The notes below the pieces were generated by a model. The model was not told the origin of the DNA and made no database searches. It was given only the letters and a program-made list of their open reading frames with translations. Positions 1 to 12,151 of a stretch of DNA of 64,000 nucleotides are shown here, in pieces. The translations under genes were made by a program, and so were the position numbers. This DNA comes from Corallococcus sp. AS-1-6 (GTDB lineage Bacteria; Myxococcota; Myxococcia; Myxococcales; Myxococcaceae): the NCBI RefSeq assembly GCF_020037015.1, contig NZ_JAIQDE010000002.1, forward strand, positions 124,001 through 188,000, read 5' to 3'. Position 1 is the first letter of the stretch. Each line of letters begins with the position of its first letter.

Positions 1-3000
1 CACCGGCAGGGGCCGCAGCTCGCCGTCGCTGAACGCGCCCGTCTTCGCGACCACGCGGAAGGCCACCGGCCCCACCCGCGCGAGCGTGGTGATGGGGAAG
101 CGCAGGTGCGTGCCCTTCCCCGCCGCCACCGTGAAGGCCTGAGAGGCCGTCTTCACGCCGAAGTCCGCGAGCAGGCTCTTCTGCGTGTCCGGATCCACGA
201 TGTCGAGCGTGAGCTGGCCCTGCTGCGGCTGGGTCCCCGCGTTGTTCACCACGACCTCCAGCTCCGCGCGGTCGCCCTCGCGCAGGAAGCGCGGCAGGTA
301 GGGGCGCACCATCAGCTCCTTCACGCTGCGGGTGGCGCGCTGCGTGGAGCCCCCGCGCAGATCCCGCGTGAGCGCGTGCACCCAGACGTCCCACGCCGTC
401 ACCGAGTCCGGCACCGTGAACTCCAGCACCGCGGCCCCGTCCGGCCCGGTGAGCAGTTGCGGAATCCAGAACGCCGTCTCCGCGAAGTTCGAGCGCAGCG
501 GCTCCTCCGACCCTTCCCCCGGCTCCGGTGCGCCGGGCGCCCCCTTGATGATCTGGATGATCTCACGCCGCTTCTGCTCCAGCACCCGGCCCTCCTTCGG
601 CGCGGAGGCCATGGACGGCGCGGGCGCGGGCGGAGGAGGTGGCGGCGCGGCGTCCGCCTCCGGCTGGATGCCTCCGGGCTTCGCGGCCGTGGCGCGCATG
701 CGGCGGCCCACTCCGCCGTAGTAGTTGCGGTAGCCCGGACCGCCCAGCCCGTAGCCCTCCCCGAACCTCAGCGTGTCGGCGCTGAGGTCCGGCGCGTCGG
801 GTCCGTCCCGGACCAGATCGTCGGAGAGCCAGTCCGCGCCGAAGACACCACCGGACGCCCGGATGTCCACGTAGACGGTCTGCTGCGGATACAACTGCGC
901 CACCTGCGGCGGCGTGTGCGGGCCGAAGACGTTCAGCGACTGATCGTACATGTACGCGAGCAGCTCCGCGGCCCCCGCCTCCAGCTTCGCGCCCTGGGGC
1001 CCCTTCACCGTCACGCGGAAGGTCTCCTTCGCGCCGGGCCGCAGCGTGTCCCGGAACGTGGCGAACTCCAGGCTCAGCTCCTTGTCGTCGAAGGGCACGG
1101 CCACCGTCTGCTGGAAGCTCAGCGACTGCCAGTCGCGCACCATCGTGAGCACCACCGTGAAGCCGCCGCGCAGGGACTCCGTCACCGGCAGCTCCACCAC
1201 CGCGCGCCCCTGCCCCGCCGTCAACTGGCGGTGCTCGACGCGCTGGCGCCCCTGGTACACGTCCAGCATCAGCGGCTGGCCCTCGAAGCCGGAGGCCACC
1301 ATCAGCCGGGCCACCTCGCCCACGCGCACGGAGGCGCGCTCCGCCGCCAGCACCGCGGGCAGCCCCGCCGGAGCCCGGGCTCCCGCCACCACGAAGTCCC
1401 GCTGCGCGGTGGCCTTCTGACCAAACGGATCCGTCGTCTCGTAGCGCAGGCGGTACGCCCCCGCGCGCAGCGCTGGCAGCTTCACGGTGGCCACCCCGTC
1501 CGCGCCATGCGTCACCGCCGCCTGCGCCACCTCCGCGCCGTCGTCCCAGCGCTGCAGCGTCTGCTCCACGTCGTAGCTCGTGTCCCAGCGCGCCTTGAGC
1601 GAATCCCCCGGCGTGGGGGAGGTCTCCTTGAGCGACTGCGCGTCCGCGTCCAGGGGCTTGGGCCTGTCCACCGGGACCTCCGACGGCATCAGCGGCCGGC
1701 CCGGAGCCTTCAGGGCGATGAGCCGCCAGCGGCCCGGTCCGGCCTGCGGCGCGCCATCCAGGTTCGAGCGGACGAGCCGCACCTCCGACGGGAAGTCCTC
1801 GCGGACGAAGCCCACGTCGGAGTCCACGCGGCCCTCCACCGACACGAAGCCCAGGCGGAAGGCGCGGGTCGCGGAGCGCGTCTCACCGCCCTCGTCCGTC
1901 AAGTCCGCCTCCACGCGGTAGCGCCACGACATGCCCTGCGCCTTCGCGAGCCGCTCGTCCGCCTCCGGGGTGAACGCCACGGTGAAGCCGCCGTCCTCCC
2001 CCACCGTGGCCGTCCCGGAGGCCACCAGGTCCGTGGTGGCCGGGATGCGCTCCCAGAACCACCAGCGCGGCAGCACCGGCTCGCGCGACACGCGCCACTT
2101 CACCGCGCCGCGCGTCACCGGCAGGCCGAAGTAGTAGCGGGCCTCGCCCTTGAACGTCGCGCGCCGGTTGAGCCGCAGGGCCTCCGGCGCGTCCTTCAGC
2201 GTCACCTCGAAGGTGGGCCGCTTGTACTCCTCCACTCGCACGTTCGCGTAGCCGTTGGGGCGGGTGCGCACCGTCCACTGGCCCAGCGGCCGCCCCGAGG
2301 GGATGTCGAACTCACCCGCCACCGACCCGAACGTGTTGGTGCGGGCCTCGCGCTTGGACACCTCCTGGCCGTTGGGGTCCACGAGCGTCACCGTCACCGG
2401 CGAGTCCGGCAGGACGCGGTAGCGCTTCGACGCCACCTCCGGACGGTAGGCCACCACCTTCCACAGCAGCTTCTGCATGGGACGGTAGACGGCGCGGTCC
2501 GTGTAGATGAGCGTCTGGTCATCCAGGGACGGCTCATGGGCGGAGGACAGGTACATCGACCCCGGGACCACCATCACGCCCTTGCCCCGGCCCACCACCA
2601 ACTGCATGTCCTCGTAGCGGTTGGCGTCCGAGCCCGTGACCAGCAGGTCGCCGTTCGCGTCCGTGCGGCGGCTGGTGACCCCGAAGCGGCGGGTGCGGTA
2701 GTCCGACGTCACCAGCCGCACCTCCACGTTCGCGGCGCCCGCCCCCGTGGCCCCGTCCACCACGTGGACCTCCGCCTGGTTGGGGTTCGCCTTGCGCACC
2801 GTCACCGCCCAGGGCGACACGGACATCGGCAGGGAGAGGATCCGGCTGTTCTTCTTCGAGAAGTCCTCGCGCGTGGACAGGGCGATGACGTACGCGCCCG
2901 GCTTGAGCGCGGGCGGGGTCACGAACGTCTGGTGCCGCTGGAAGTCCGGCGTGGGCGGCAGCGCCGTGCTCCACGCGGCGTCCGGCTTGCGCGACGCCAC

Positions 3001-4254
3001 CATGCGCAGCATCTCCGCGGTGGAGGGGAACAGCGACAGGTCCTCGTCGGGCTTCGCGAGCCGCGCCTCCACGTCCAGCGCGTACGCCCGGAAGTACACC
3101 GTGCCCACGTTGCGGTGGCCCACCAGGATGGAGCGCTTGCCCGGCCCGTCCACCTGCATCCCGGTCGCGTACAGCTCCGGCGCCTCCAGGCTCCCCACCA
3201 GCGCCGCGCACTGCATGCCGCCCACCGACTTCGGCCACGCCTCCGCGCCGGCCTTCGCCAGGGCATGCGCGGTGATGGCGCGGCCCGCCTGCTGCTCCAG
3301 CGCCGCCAGTTCGAACTGCCCCTTGGACCACCACGGCACGTCCCGGAAGCCCTTCAGGTGCGCGGCCAGGTGCTCACGGATGCGCCGCTTGTCCGCGGCC
3401 TCGGTGAACGACACCTCCATCGCCGCGTAGCGCCGCAGCCGCGCCTCCAGCGCCGCCTCGCGCCGGCCCGCCGCCAGGTGCCACGCCTCCAGGTCCCCCA
3501 GCACCGCCGCCACCTTCAGCAGCGGATGCACGGACGGGTCCTTCAGCTCCACCTTCGGCGTGCCCTCCAGCAGCGCGCCCAGGTCCAGCCGGTACACGCC
3601 CTGCTCCTGCTCCGGGCGCCACAGGTCCGTGTCGTCCAGCGAGTCCACCCACAGGTACGTCACCGCGTCGCGCACCGTGGAGCGGATGCCGTCCGGATAC
3701 GTGTTGGGCTGGATGTACTCGGACAGCCCCTTCACGGGCTCCGTGCCGAACTTCTGCCGCGACTCCCAGACGGCGGCGTACGTGCGCTGGATCTCCGCTG
3801 AAAGCTGATCCTTCGTCCACGCCTTCAGGTCCACCGGCCCGGAGGACACCACCTGCTCGCGCTGGCCAATCTCATAGCTGTACGACTGCTGGTAGTTCGC
3901 GAGCACCGCCGCGTAGAACAGGTGGAGCGTGGCCTGCTGCCGCAGCCCCTCCGGCCAGGGCTGTTCACGCAGGAAGCGCACCGCCGTCTCATAGCCATGC
4001 AGCCGCGTGCGCAGTTGCACCGTGCGCACCAGCGCGCGCGTCCACTCGTCGGCGTCACCCTGGGCCTTCGCCGCGGCGAGCCGGGCCTCGGCCCCCTGCG
4101 CGGCGGACTCCACCTTGTCGTCCTCGACGAGCGCGTCGATGGCCTTCCACGTCGGGGGCCCCTTCGCGGGGGCGGCCACGGACACGGAGGACAGCGCGAG
4201 GGACAGCAGACACAGGACGACGGCGGCGGGACGCGAGCGTGGTGGAGAAGCCAT
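1..4254 (-). CDS. alpha-2-macroglobulin family protein (C-terminus beyond window)
   Basis: The frame is open from an ATG at 4254 to the window edge (1418 residues seen, no stop). Residues 1-28 look like a Sec signal peptide ending VSVAAPA, with no clear lipobox. The TDRAVYRPMQK segment and VEEYKRPTFEV (about residue 675) are typical of bacterial A2M macroglobulin repeats. RSNFAETAFWIPQLL, then PDSVTAWDVWVHAL near residue 1280 and LMVRPYLPRFLREGD, match the A2M domain that precedes the thioester domain. The thioester region itself lies beyond the window, so a CxEQ motif cannot be checked. Family members are periplasmic or surface protease traps. Unlike the enterobacterial arrangement no pbpC is adjacent here; rlmE lies 51 bp upstream on the same strand. 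Confidence 0.88.
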   Translation of the reverse strand, partial: MASPPRSRPAAVVLCLLSLALSSVSVAAPAKGPPTWKAIDALVEDDKVESAAQGAEARLAAAKAQGDADEWTRALVRTVQLRTRLHGYETAVRFLREQPWPEGLRQQATLHLFYAAVLANYQQSYSYEIGQREQVVSSGPVDLKAWTKDQLSAEIQRTYAAVWESRQKFGTEPVKGLSEYIQPNTYPDGIRSTVRDAVTYLWVDSLDDTDLWRPEQEQGVYRLDLGALLEGTPKVELKDPSVHPLLKVAAVLGDLEAWHLAAGRREAALEARLRRYAAMEVSFTEAADKRRIREHLAAHLKGFRDVPWWSKGQFELAALEQQAGRAITAHALAKAGAEAWPKSVGGMQCAALVGSLEAPELYATGMQVDGPGKRSILVGHRNVGTVYFRAYALDVEARLAKPDEDLSLFPSTAEMLRMVASRKPDAAWSTALPPTPDFQRHQTFVTPPALKPGAYVIALSTREDFSKKNSRILSLPMSVSPWAVTVRKANPNQAEVHVVDGATGAGAANVEVRLVTSDYRTRRFGVTSRRTDANGDLLVTGSDANRYEDMQLVVGRGKGVMVVPGSMYLSSAHEPSLDDQTLIYTDRAVYRPMQKLLWKVVAYRPEVASKRYRVLPDSPVTVTLVDPNGQEVSKREARTNTFGSVAGEFDIPSGRPLGQWTVRTRPNGYANVRVEEYKRPTFEVTLKDAPEALRLNRRATFKGEARYYFGLPVTRGAVKWRVSREPVLPRWWFWERIPATTDLVASGTATVGEDGGFTVAFTPEADERLAKAQGMSWRYRVEADLTDEGGETRSATRAFRLGFVSVEGRVDSDVGFVREDFPSEVRLVRSNLDGAPQAGPGRWRLIALKAPGRPLMPSEVPVDRPKPLDADAQSLKETSPTPGDSLKARWDTSYDVEQTLQRWDDGAEVAQAAVTHGADGVATVKLPALRAGAYRLRYETTDPFGQKATAQRDFVVAGARAPAGLPAVLAAERASVRVGEVARLMVASGFEGQPLMLDVYQGRQRVEHRQLTAGQGRAVVELPVTESLRGGFTVVLTMVRDWQSLSFQQTVAVPFDDKELSLEFATFRDTLRPGAKETFRVTVKGPQGAKLEAGAAELLAYMYDQSLNVFGPHTPPQVAQLYPQQTVYVDIRASGGVFGADWLSDDLVRDGPDAPDLSADTLRFGEGYGLGGPGYRNYYGGVGRRMRATAAKPGGIQPEADAAPPPPPPAPAPSMASAPKEGRVLEQKRREIIQIIKGAPGAPEPGEGSEEPLRSNFAETAFWIPQLLTGPDGAAVLEFTVPDSVTAWDVWVHALTRDLRGGSTQRATRSVKELMVRPYLPRFLREGDRAELEVVVNNAGTQPQQGQLTLDIVDPDTQKSLLADFGVKTASQAFTVAAGKGTHLRFPITTLARVGPVAFRVVAKTGAFSDGELRPLPV

Positions 4255-4305
4255 AGGGGCGGCACTCTAGACGCCGCCCGCGTCCCTGGCGTTCCCTTCG
4301 CTGTT

Positions 4306-4926
4306 TCAGGACGCCGCTGGCGCCGGAGCCCGGCGCCGCAGCCCCACCACGTAGACCTCCATGCTGGCGCCGCGCGTGGCCTCCGGACGGACGATCTTCA
4401 CCTCCTCGAAGTGCTGGCGCACCTCGTCACGGAAGGCCTCGAAGTCGCCGCCCATGAAGACCTTGGCCACGAACGTGCCGCCGGGCCTGCCGCGCGTGGC
4501 GGCCACCTCCAGCGCCTTGCCCGCGAGCCGCAGGCTGCGCGCCTCGTCCGTGCCCTTGATGCCGGACGTCTTGGGCGCCATGTCGGAGATGACCGCGTCG
4601 AAGGGACCGTCGTACATCGCGGCCAGCTTCGCGTCGAAGTCGTCCGCGAGCACGTCCAGCACCGCCGTCGTCACCCACTTCTGGGTGAACGGCCGGATGG
4701 CGACGATGTCCACGCCGATGACGCGCCCATTCATCCCCACCGCGTCCGCCAATATCTGGAGGAACCCGCCCGGCGCCGCGCCCAGATCCAGCACCGCCGC
4801 GCCCTTCTTCACGGACCCGGGGAAGCGCTTGAGGATCTCATCAACCTTGAACGCGGAACGCGCTCGCAGTCCCTCTTGCTTGGCTTTCTGGAAATAGTGG
4901 TCTTTAGGACGGTAGGGCTTGCCCAT
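4306..4926 (-). CDS. rlmE: 23S rRNA (uridine-2'-O-)-methyltransferase RlmE/FtsJ
   Basis: This 206-residue protein is an SAM-dependent methyltransferase expected to modify the A-loop uridine of 23S rRNA (U2552 in E. coli). The SAM-binding motif DLGAAPGGF lies at residues 47-55. The family's catalytic K-D-K-E tetrad is readable as K27, D115 (SDMAP), K155 (VAKVF) and E190 (MEVYVV), with the spacing of E. coli RrmJ. I chose the ATG at 4926 because AGGGACGG lies just upstream and MGKPYRPKDHYFQKAK matches the family start; an in-frame ATG seven codons earlier is less likely. A short Ala/Pro-rich tail ends the protein. The E. coli ftsH partner is not adjacent. Confidence 0.95.
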   Translation of the reverse strand: MGKPYRPKDHYFQKAKQEGLRARSAFKVDEILKRFPGSVKKGAAVLDLGAAPGGFLQILADAVGMNGRVIGVDIVAIRPFTQKWVTTAVLDVLADDFDAKLAAMYDGPFDAVISDMAPKTSGIKGTDEARSLRLAGKALEVAATRGRPGGTFVAKVFMGGDFEAFRDEVRQHFEEVKIVRPEATRGASMEVYVVGLRRRAPAPAAS

Positions 4927-5028
4927 GTCAGAAGCCGTCCCTAGCATCCGCTACTGTCTTCGGAAAGCCGGAGCAGTCGCGGCCTGTCGGCTGGCCGCGC
5001 CCACGGACTTCGCCGGAGGGTTGGTGGC

Positions 5029-5436
5029 ATGGGCACCCGGAGCGTGACAGCGGCCTTGTGCATCTCCCTGCTCTTCGCGGGTGGGGCGGCGTTCTGCTAC
5101 GCACGCGCCGAGGCCCTGCAGGCGGAGGGGCGCTGGCTGATGGCCCGGGGCAGCGCCCAGGCCTCCGACTTCGCCCAGAAGCTGGACGGCAGCTCCGTGG
5201 ACGCCCAGTTGAAGACCTTCAAGGAGCGCCGTGGGGTGATGGAGCAGGCCCACCGCTGGCAGCGCGGCATGCTGCTGGGCATCATGGCCGCCGTCCTGTC
5301 CGCCCTGTCCGCCTACGTCCTCTTCCTCCTCAAGCGGCTGGATGATCAGCTCCTGGACGCCACCGGCGAGCTGCGCCGGCCCCAGGAGGCCTCCTCCCTG
5401 CCCGCCCCGGCGTTCGCGCCCAGCGTCCAGCGTTAG
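5029..5436 (+). CDS. small two-helix membrane protein, unknown function
   Basis: A 135-residue protein with an N-terminal hydrophobic helix (residues 7-27, possibly an uncleaved signal), a charged middle that could form a coiled coil, and a second strong transmembrane helix (about residues 81-103, MLLGIMAAVLSALSAYVLFLL). A Pro/Ala-rich tail follows. GGAGGG precedes the ATG at a good distance. It lies divergently from rlmE and about 50 bp before the small Cys-rich gene on the same strand. I recognise no family. Third-position GC is high, consistent with a real gene; the antisense frame over it is a shadow. Confidence 0.6.
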   Translation: MGTRSVTAALCISLLFAGGAAFCYARAEALQAEGRWLMARGSAQASDFAQKLDGSSVDAQLKTFKERRGVMEQAHRWQRGMLLGIMAAVLSALSAYVLFLLKRLDDQLLDATGELRRPQEASSLPAPAFAPSVQR

Positions 5437-5487
5437 CCGGGACTCTGGCAGGATGCCCTCCGTCACCGTCTGACGGGGAGGACCGCC

Positions 5488-5775
5488 ATGCCCGGCTGCG
5501 CGCACTGCGGACGCACGCTCGACATCATCGCCAACCAGGTGGGCCGCCGCGACACGTGTCCCGGCTGCGAGGAGGACCTGCGCTCGTGCCGCAACTGCCG
5601 GCACTTCGACGAGTCCGTGGCCAAGGCCTGCAAGGAGCCCTTCGCGGAGGTGCCCCGCGACAAGGACGAGGCCAACTTCTGCGAGCTCTTCCAGTTGGGC
5701 GAAGGCGGCCTGCACCCGAAGGACTCCCGCGACGCGATGCTCAGCGCCACGGAGGCCCTCTTCGGCAGGAAGTAG
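5488..5775 (+). CDS. small Cys-rich (zinc-ribbon-like) protein, unknown function
   Basis: This 95-residue protein has CAHCGRT near the N-terminus, CPGCEEDLRSCRNCRHFDES in the middle, and further Cys in AKACKEPF and NFCELF. The two CxxC pairs about 20 residues apart suggest a zinc ribbon; the second half resembles the small Cys-patch proteins with a CRNCRHF...C...C arrangement. GGGGAGGA precedes the ATG. The stop codon abuts that of the convergent acyl-CoA dehydrogenase with no intervening base. Function is unknown; metal binding is inferred from cysteine spacing alone. Confidence 0.68.
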   Translation: MPGCAHCGRTLDIIANQVGRRDTCPGCEEDLRSCRNCRHFDESVAKACKEPFAEVPRDKDEANFCELFQLGEGGLHPKDSRDAMLSATEALFGRK

Positions 5776-6915
5776 CTAGAAGCCGTACAGCTTGGAGATG
5801 ATCTCCTTCATCACCTCGGACGTGCCGCCACCGATGGTGATGAGCCGCACGTCGCGCCACATGCGCGCGATGGGCGTCTCCTCGATGTAGCCCATGCCGC
5901 CGAAGAACTGCTGGCAGTCGTAGGCCACGCGCTGGGCCAGGTCTCCGGCGAACAGCTTCGCCATGGAGATCTCCTTCACCGGGTTCTCCTTCCGGTCGTA
6001 GAGGTCCACCGCGTAGTAGTTGAGCCGCCGCGCCGCCTCCACCGCCGTCAGGTGCTCCACGAACTTGTGGCGCCACACCTGGAACTTGATGAGCGGCCGG
6101 CCGAACGCCTCGCGCTCGTTGCCGTACTGGAGCGCGTCCTCCAGCATCCGGTCCATGCCGCCCACCGTGGTGATGGCGCCCACCAGGCGCTCACCCTGGA
6201 AGTTGGTCATGATGTGGTAGAAGCCCGCGTTCTCCTCGCCCAGCACGTAGCGCGCGGGGATGCGGCAGTCCTCGAAGTAGAGGATGGCCGTGTCCGAGGA
6301 CAGGTTTCCAATCTTGTCCAGCTTCTTGGAGACGCCGAACCCCTTCACGTCCGTGGGGAACGTCACCAGCGAGATGCCGCCGTAGCCCTGCTCCCCCGTG
6401 CGCACCGCCAGCGTGATGAAGTCCGCGCGCGTGCCGTTGGTGATCCACATCTTGGAGCCGTTGATGACGTAGTCGTCGCCGTCCCGGCGCGCCGTCGTCT
6501 TGATGCTCGCCACGTCGGAGCCGCACCCCGGCTCGCTCACGCCCAGCGCCGCGATGCGCTCGCCCTTGAGCGCGGGCTCCAGGAACTCGCGCTTCTGCTC
6601 GTCCGTGCCGATTTCGTTGATGATGGGCGTGGCCATCTGGCTCTGCACCAGCAGCGCCATGTTCACGCCCGCGTTGCGGCTGCGCGACAGCTCCTCCGCG
6701 AACGCCGTCACGTACCAGTAGTCCAGGCCGCTGCCGCCGAACTTCGGGTCGTGGTTGATGCCCAAAAAGCCCAGCTCGCCGCACTTCTTGAACAGCTCCT
6801 TCGGGAAGATGCCCGCCCGGTCCCACTCCAGACCGTAGGGCGCCATCTCCTTCTCCACGAAGGCGCGCACCGACCTGCGAAACGCTTCGTGGTCCTCGGT
6901 GAACGGGTTGAGCAT
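5776..6915 (-). CDS. acyl-CoA dehydrogenase
   Basis: A 379-residue flavoprotein of normal length for the acyl-CoA dehydrogenase family, oxidising acyl-CoA to trans-2-enoyl-CoA in beta-oxidation or branched-chain amino acid breakdown. Visible family signatures are [18 protein letters not shown] (FAD/substrate region), the [12 protein letters not shown] strand and the C-terminal [17 protein letters not shown]. The C-terminal position of the MCAD catalytic base reads [10 protein letters not shown], lacking the Glu of YEGT. The base is therefore probably the Glu in NFQGERL, as in the LCAD/isovaleryl-CoA subgroup. GAGGA precedes the ATG. It is transcribed alone, divergent from the RND efflux operon. 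Confidence 0.93.
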   Translation of the reverse strand: MLNPFTEDHEAFRRSVRAFVEKEMAPYGLEWDRAGIFPKELFKKCGELGFLGINHDPKFGGSGLDYWYVTAFAEELSRSRNAGVNMALLVQSQMATPIINEIGTDEQKREFLEPALKGERIAALGVSEPGCGSDVASIKTTARRDGDDYVINGSKMWITNGTRADFITLAVRTGEQGYGGISLVTFPTDVKGFGVSKKLDKIGNLSSDTAILYFEDCRIPARYVLGEENAGFYHIMTNFQGERLVGAITTVGGMDRMLEDALQYGNEREAFGRPLIKFQVWRHKFVEHLTAVEAARRLNYYAVDLYDRKENPVKEISMAKLFAGDLAQRVAYDCQQFFGGMGYIEETPIARMWRDVRLITIGGGTSEVMKEIISKLYGF

Positions 6916-7117
6916 CGCGAGTCCTCGGGGGTTGTCCCGCTGTGGGTTGATTCGCGAGTCAATAACAGGCCCCCGGCGTCAGCCACAAGCGACGCGCCCC
7001 GTCCCCACCCCGCCCGGCGCCCGCCTTCCTGGTGACGCAGCGCGCCGGCACCGGTGTTGTGAAGAAGTCTGAAGCTCGGCAGGGCAAGCAGCCAACCCCG
7101 CAGGATGACTGGGGAGT

Positions 7118-7142
7118 GGATAGTCCGCACTCCGGAGTATCC
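7118..7142. promoter_or_regulatory. inverted repeat, candidate operator of the RND efflux operon
   Basis: GGATAGTCCG, five bases, then CGGAGTATCC: 10-bp arms matching at 9 of 10 positions. The repeat ends two bases before the -35 hexamer of the operon promoter. The operon encodes its own MarR regulator, so this is the natural candidate binding site, but nothing in the sequence proves which protein binds it. Confidence 0.5.
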
Positions 7143-7144
7143 TC

Positions 7145-7172
7145 TTGACAGATAATCGAGCGTCGGTAATTT
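7145..7172 (+). promoter_or_regulatory. sigma-70-type promoter for the RND efflux operon
   Basis: TTGACA (7145-7150), a 16-bp spacer and TAATTT (7167-7172). The -35 is a perfect consensus hexamer and the -10 lies in an AT-rich patch that is unusual in this genome. The predicted start near 7179 leaves a leader of about 70 bases. The rest of the 332-bp gap 6916-7247 shows only the inverted repeat and the CAGGAG ribosome binding site. Confidence 0.6.
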
Positions 7173-7247
7173 CTAGCCCACAAAGAATTAGCCGGAGCAG
7201 GTGCCAGGGCGGGTGTCCCGCCGGCGACCCGGCAGGAGTTCGGACGC

Positions 7248-8348
7248 GTGAATCAGCGAATCTTGGCTGCCGTGGTGGCCGTGGCGGTGTCGACGGCGGG
7301 GTGCTCGAAGGCGGGCGCGGAGAAGGCGCAGCTTCCGGCGCAGCAGGAAGGCTCCAACGCGCTGGGCGTCAAGGCCATCACCCCGGCCACGGAGCTGGAG
7401 CAGAACGTGACGCGCGTGACGGGGCAGGTCCGCTCCAAGCAGGAGGCCGTCCTGGGTCCCCAGGCGACGGGCACGCTCGCGAAGGTGAACGTCCGGGTGG
7501 GCGACAAGGTGAAGAAGGGCGACGTGCTGGCGCAGTTGGACACGTCCAACGTGGCCATCGCGGTGGACCAGGCGAAGGCGGCCAAGGACATGGCGGAGGC
7601 CGCGCTGCAGTTGGCCACCAGCAACCTGGAGCGCACCCGCAAGGTCGCCGAGTCCGGCGGCGTGGCGGCCAACGCGCTGGAGCAGGTGGAGATTGGCCAG
7701 AAGCAGGCCGCGGCCCAGGCGGCCCAGGCGGGCGCGGCCTACCGGCTGGCGCTGGAGAACCTGCGCGACCACAACATCGTGGCGCCCTTCAACGGCATCA
7801 TCACCGCGCGCAACAAGAACGTGGGTGACTCCGTGGCGATGACGCCCTCCACGCCGGTGTTCTCCATCGTGGACACGGACGGGCTGGAGATCCGGATGAT
7901 GGTGCCGGAGTCCGTCATCGACAACGTGACGCCGGGCACCGTGACGCCGGGCACCGTGAACCCCAGCGGCATGCGCTTCGAGGCGAAGGTGGCCAACGTG
8001 GGCGCCGTCATCGACGCGCAGAGCCGCACCGTGGAGGTGCTGGCGGACGTGACGGGCAAGACGGACCACCCGCTGCGCCCCGGCGCGCTGGTGGAGATGG
8101 ACTTCTCCAAGGCCGCGGGTGACGCGGGCAACGGCCTGTTCCTGCCGGCGCAGGCCGTGAGCAGCAAGGGCCAGGACGGCTTCGTGTGGGTGGTGCAGGA
8201 CGGCACCGTGCGCAAGCGCGACGTGCGCGTGCAGCGCGTGCTGCCGGGCTACGTGAAGGTGCTGCAGGGCCTGACGGCGGAGGAGCGCGTGCTCGCCGAC
8301 GCCTCGCTGGACGTCAAGGAGGGGACCGCCGTGCGCGTCGCGCAGTAG
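7248..8348 (+). CDS. RND efflux periplasmic adaptor (membrane fusion lipoprotein)
   Basis: A 366-residue HlyD/AcrA-type adaptor linking an inner-membrane RND pump to an outer-membrane channel. The signal peptide ends in STAGC, a plausible lipobox, so the protein is probably an inner-membrane-anchored lipoprotein. The biotinyl-lipoyl half motifs flank a helical hairpin (LGPQATGTLAKVNVRVGDKVKKGD and NIVAPFNGIITARNKNVGDSV). Beta-barrel and membrane-proximal domains follow. The GTG start at 7248 is chosen because CAGGAG lies at the right distance. It is the first gene of a three-gene operon with permease and MarR regulator. No TolC-like gene is present, so the outer-membrane partner must be encoded elsewhere. 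Confidence 0.93.
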   Translation: MNQRILAAVVAVAVSTAGCSKAGAEKAQLPAQQEGSNALGVKAITPATELEQNVTRVTGQVRSKQEAVLGPQATGTLAKVNVRVGDKVKKGDVLAQLDTSNVAIAVDQAKAAKDMAEAALQLATSNLERTRKVAESGGVAANALEQVEIGQKQAAAQAAQAGAAYRLALENLRDHNIVAPFNGIITARNKNVGDSVAMTPSTPVFSIVDTDGLEIRMMVPESVIDNVTPGTVTPGTVNPSGMRFEAKVANVGAVIDAQSRTVEVLADVTGKTDHPLRPGALVEMDFSKAAGDAGNGLFLPAQAVSSKGQDGFVWVVQDGTVRKRDVRVQRVLPGYVKVLQGLTAEERVLADASLDVKEGTAVRVAQ

Positions 8349-8386
8349 CGGTCCCTGCCCTCCCCTCTTCTTTCCTGGGTACCTGA

Positions 8387-11535
<3,149 letters not shown>

Positions 11536-11536
<1 letters not shown>

Positions 11537-12099
11537 TGCGCCGCCCCACCTCCATCATGCCGCCCTCGGAGCCGGACGCGCGCTCCGAGGGGAAGGACGA
11601 AGCCGCCGACGAGAAGGCCATGATGGAGCGCCTGCTCCAGGAGGGGGACCAGTCCACGCCGGACTCGCGCCGCTTCATGGGGCTCATCCGGGAGCTGGCC
11701 CACTTCCGCTCCCTGAGGGACCCGCTGGCGAGCCTCTGCGACGACATGCGGCTGACCCCCACCCAGGTGCACGCGCTGGGGTGGCTGGGCATGGACGGCC
11801 CCACCCAGGTCGGGGTGCTGGCCCAGCGCATCGGCATCACCAAGAAGACCATCACCGGCGTGGTGGACCGCCTGGAGGACATGGGCATGGTGGAGCGCGG
11901 CCGGGACGCGGAGGACCGCCGCGCCGTCACCGCGAAGCTCACCGACCGGGGCTGTGAAATCTACAAGGTCATCCAGTTGATGACGGACGCGGGCATCCGC
12001 CGGTTGATGGGCCTGCTTCCCGAGGAGGACCGCGAGGCGCTGTTCGGCATCATCGAGCGGATGCTCGCCCGCATGAAGGCCAGCGCCCCGCCGCGCTGA
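11536..12099 (+). CDS. MarR family transcriptional regulator
   Basis: A 187-residue winged-helix protein. After a charged leader of about 60 residues, the helix-turn-helix and wing are seen in LTPTQVHALGWLG, QVGVLAQRIGITKKTITGVVDRLEDMGMV and RGRDAEDRRAVTAKLTDRG. The ATG overlaps the permease stop by one base (TGATG), indicating translational coupling. A MarR gene at the end of the efflux operon suggests autoregulation; the inverted repeat at 7118-7142 is the obvious candidate site. The inducing ligand is unknown. The N-terminal extension before the first dimerisation helix is longer than in E. coli MarR (about 144 residues). Confidence 0.92.
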
Positions 12100-12151
12100 G
12101 GACGTCTCCCAGGTGCGTGGACGGGCGCGGGCTGCGACACTGCCCGCGCCC

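Noticed and set aside
106-3801. Open frame of 1231 codons on the plus strand
   Set aside because: It is the antisense of the A2M gene. The product is Arg/His/Leu-rich without domains; GC-rich coding DNA commonly leaves the opposite frame open.
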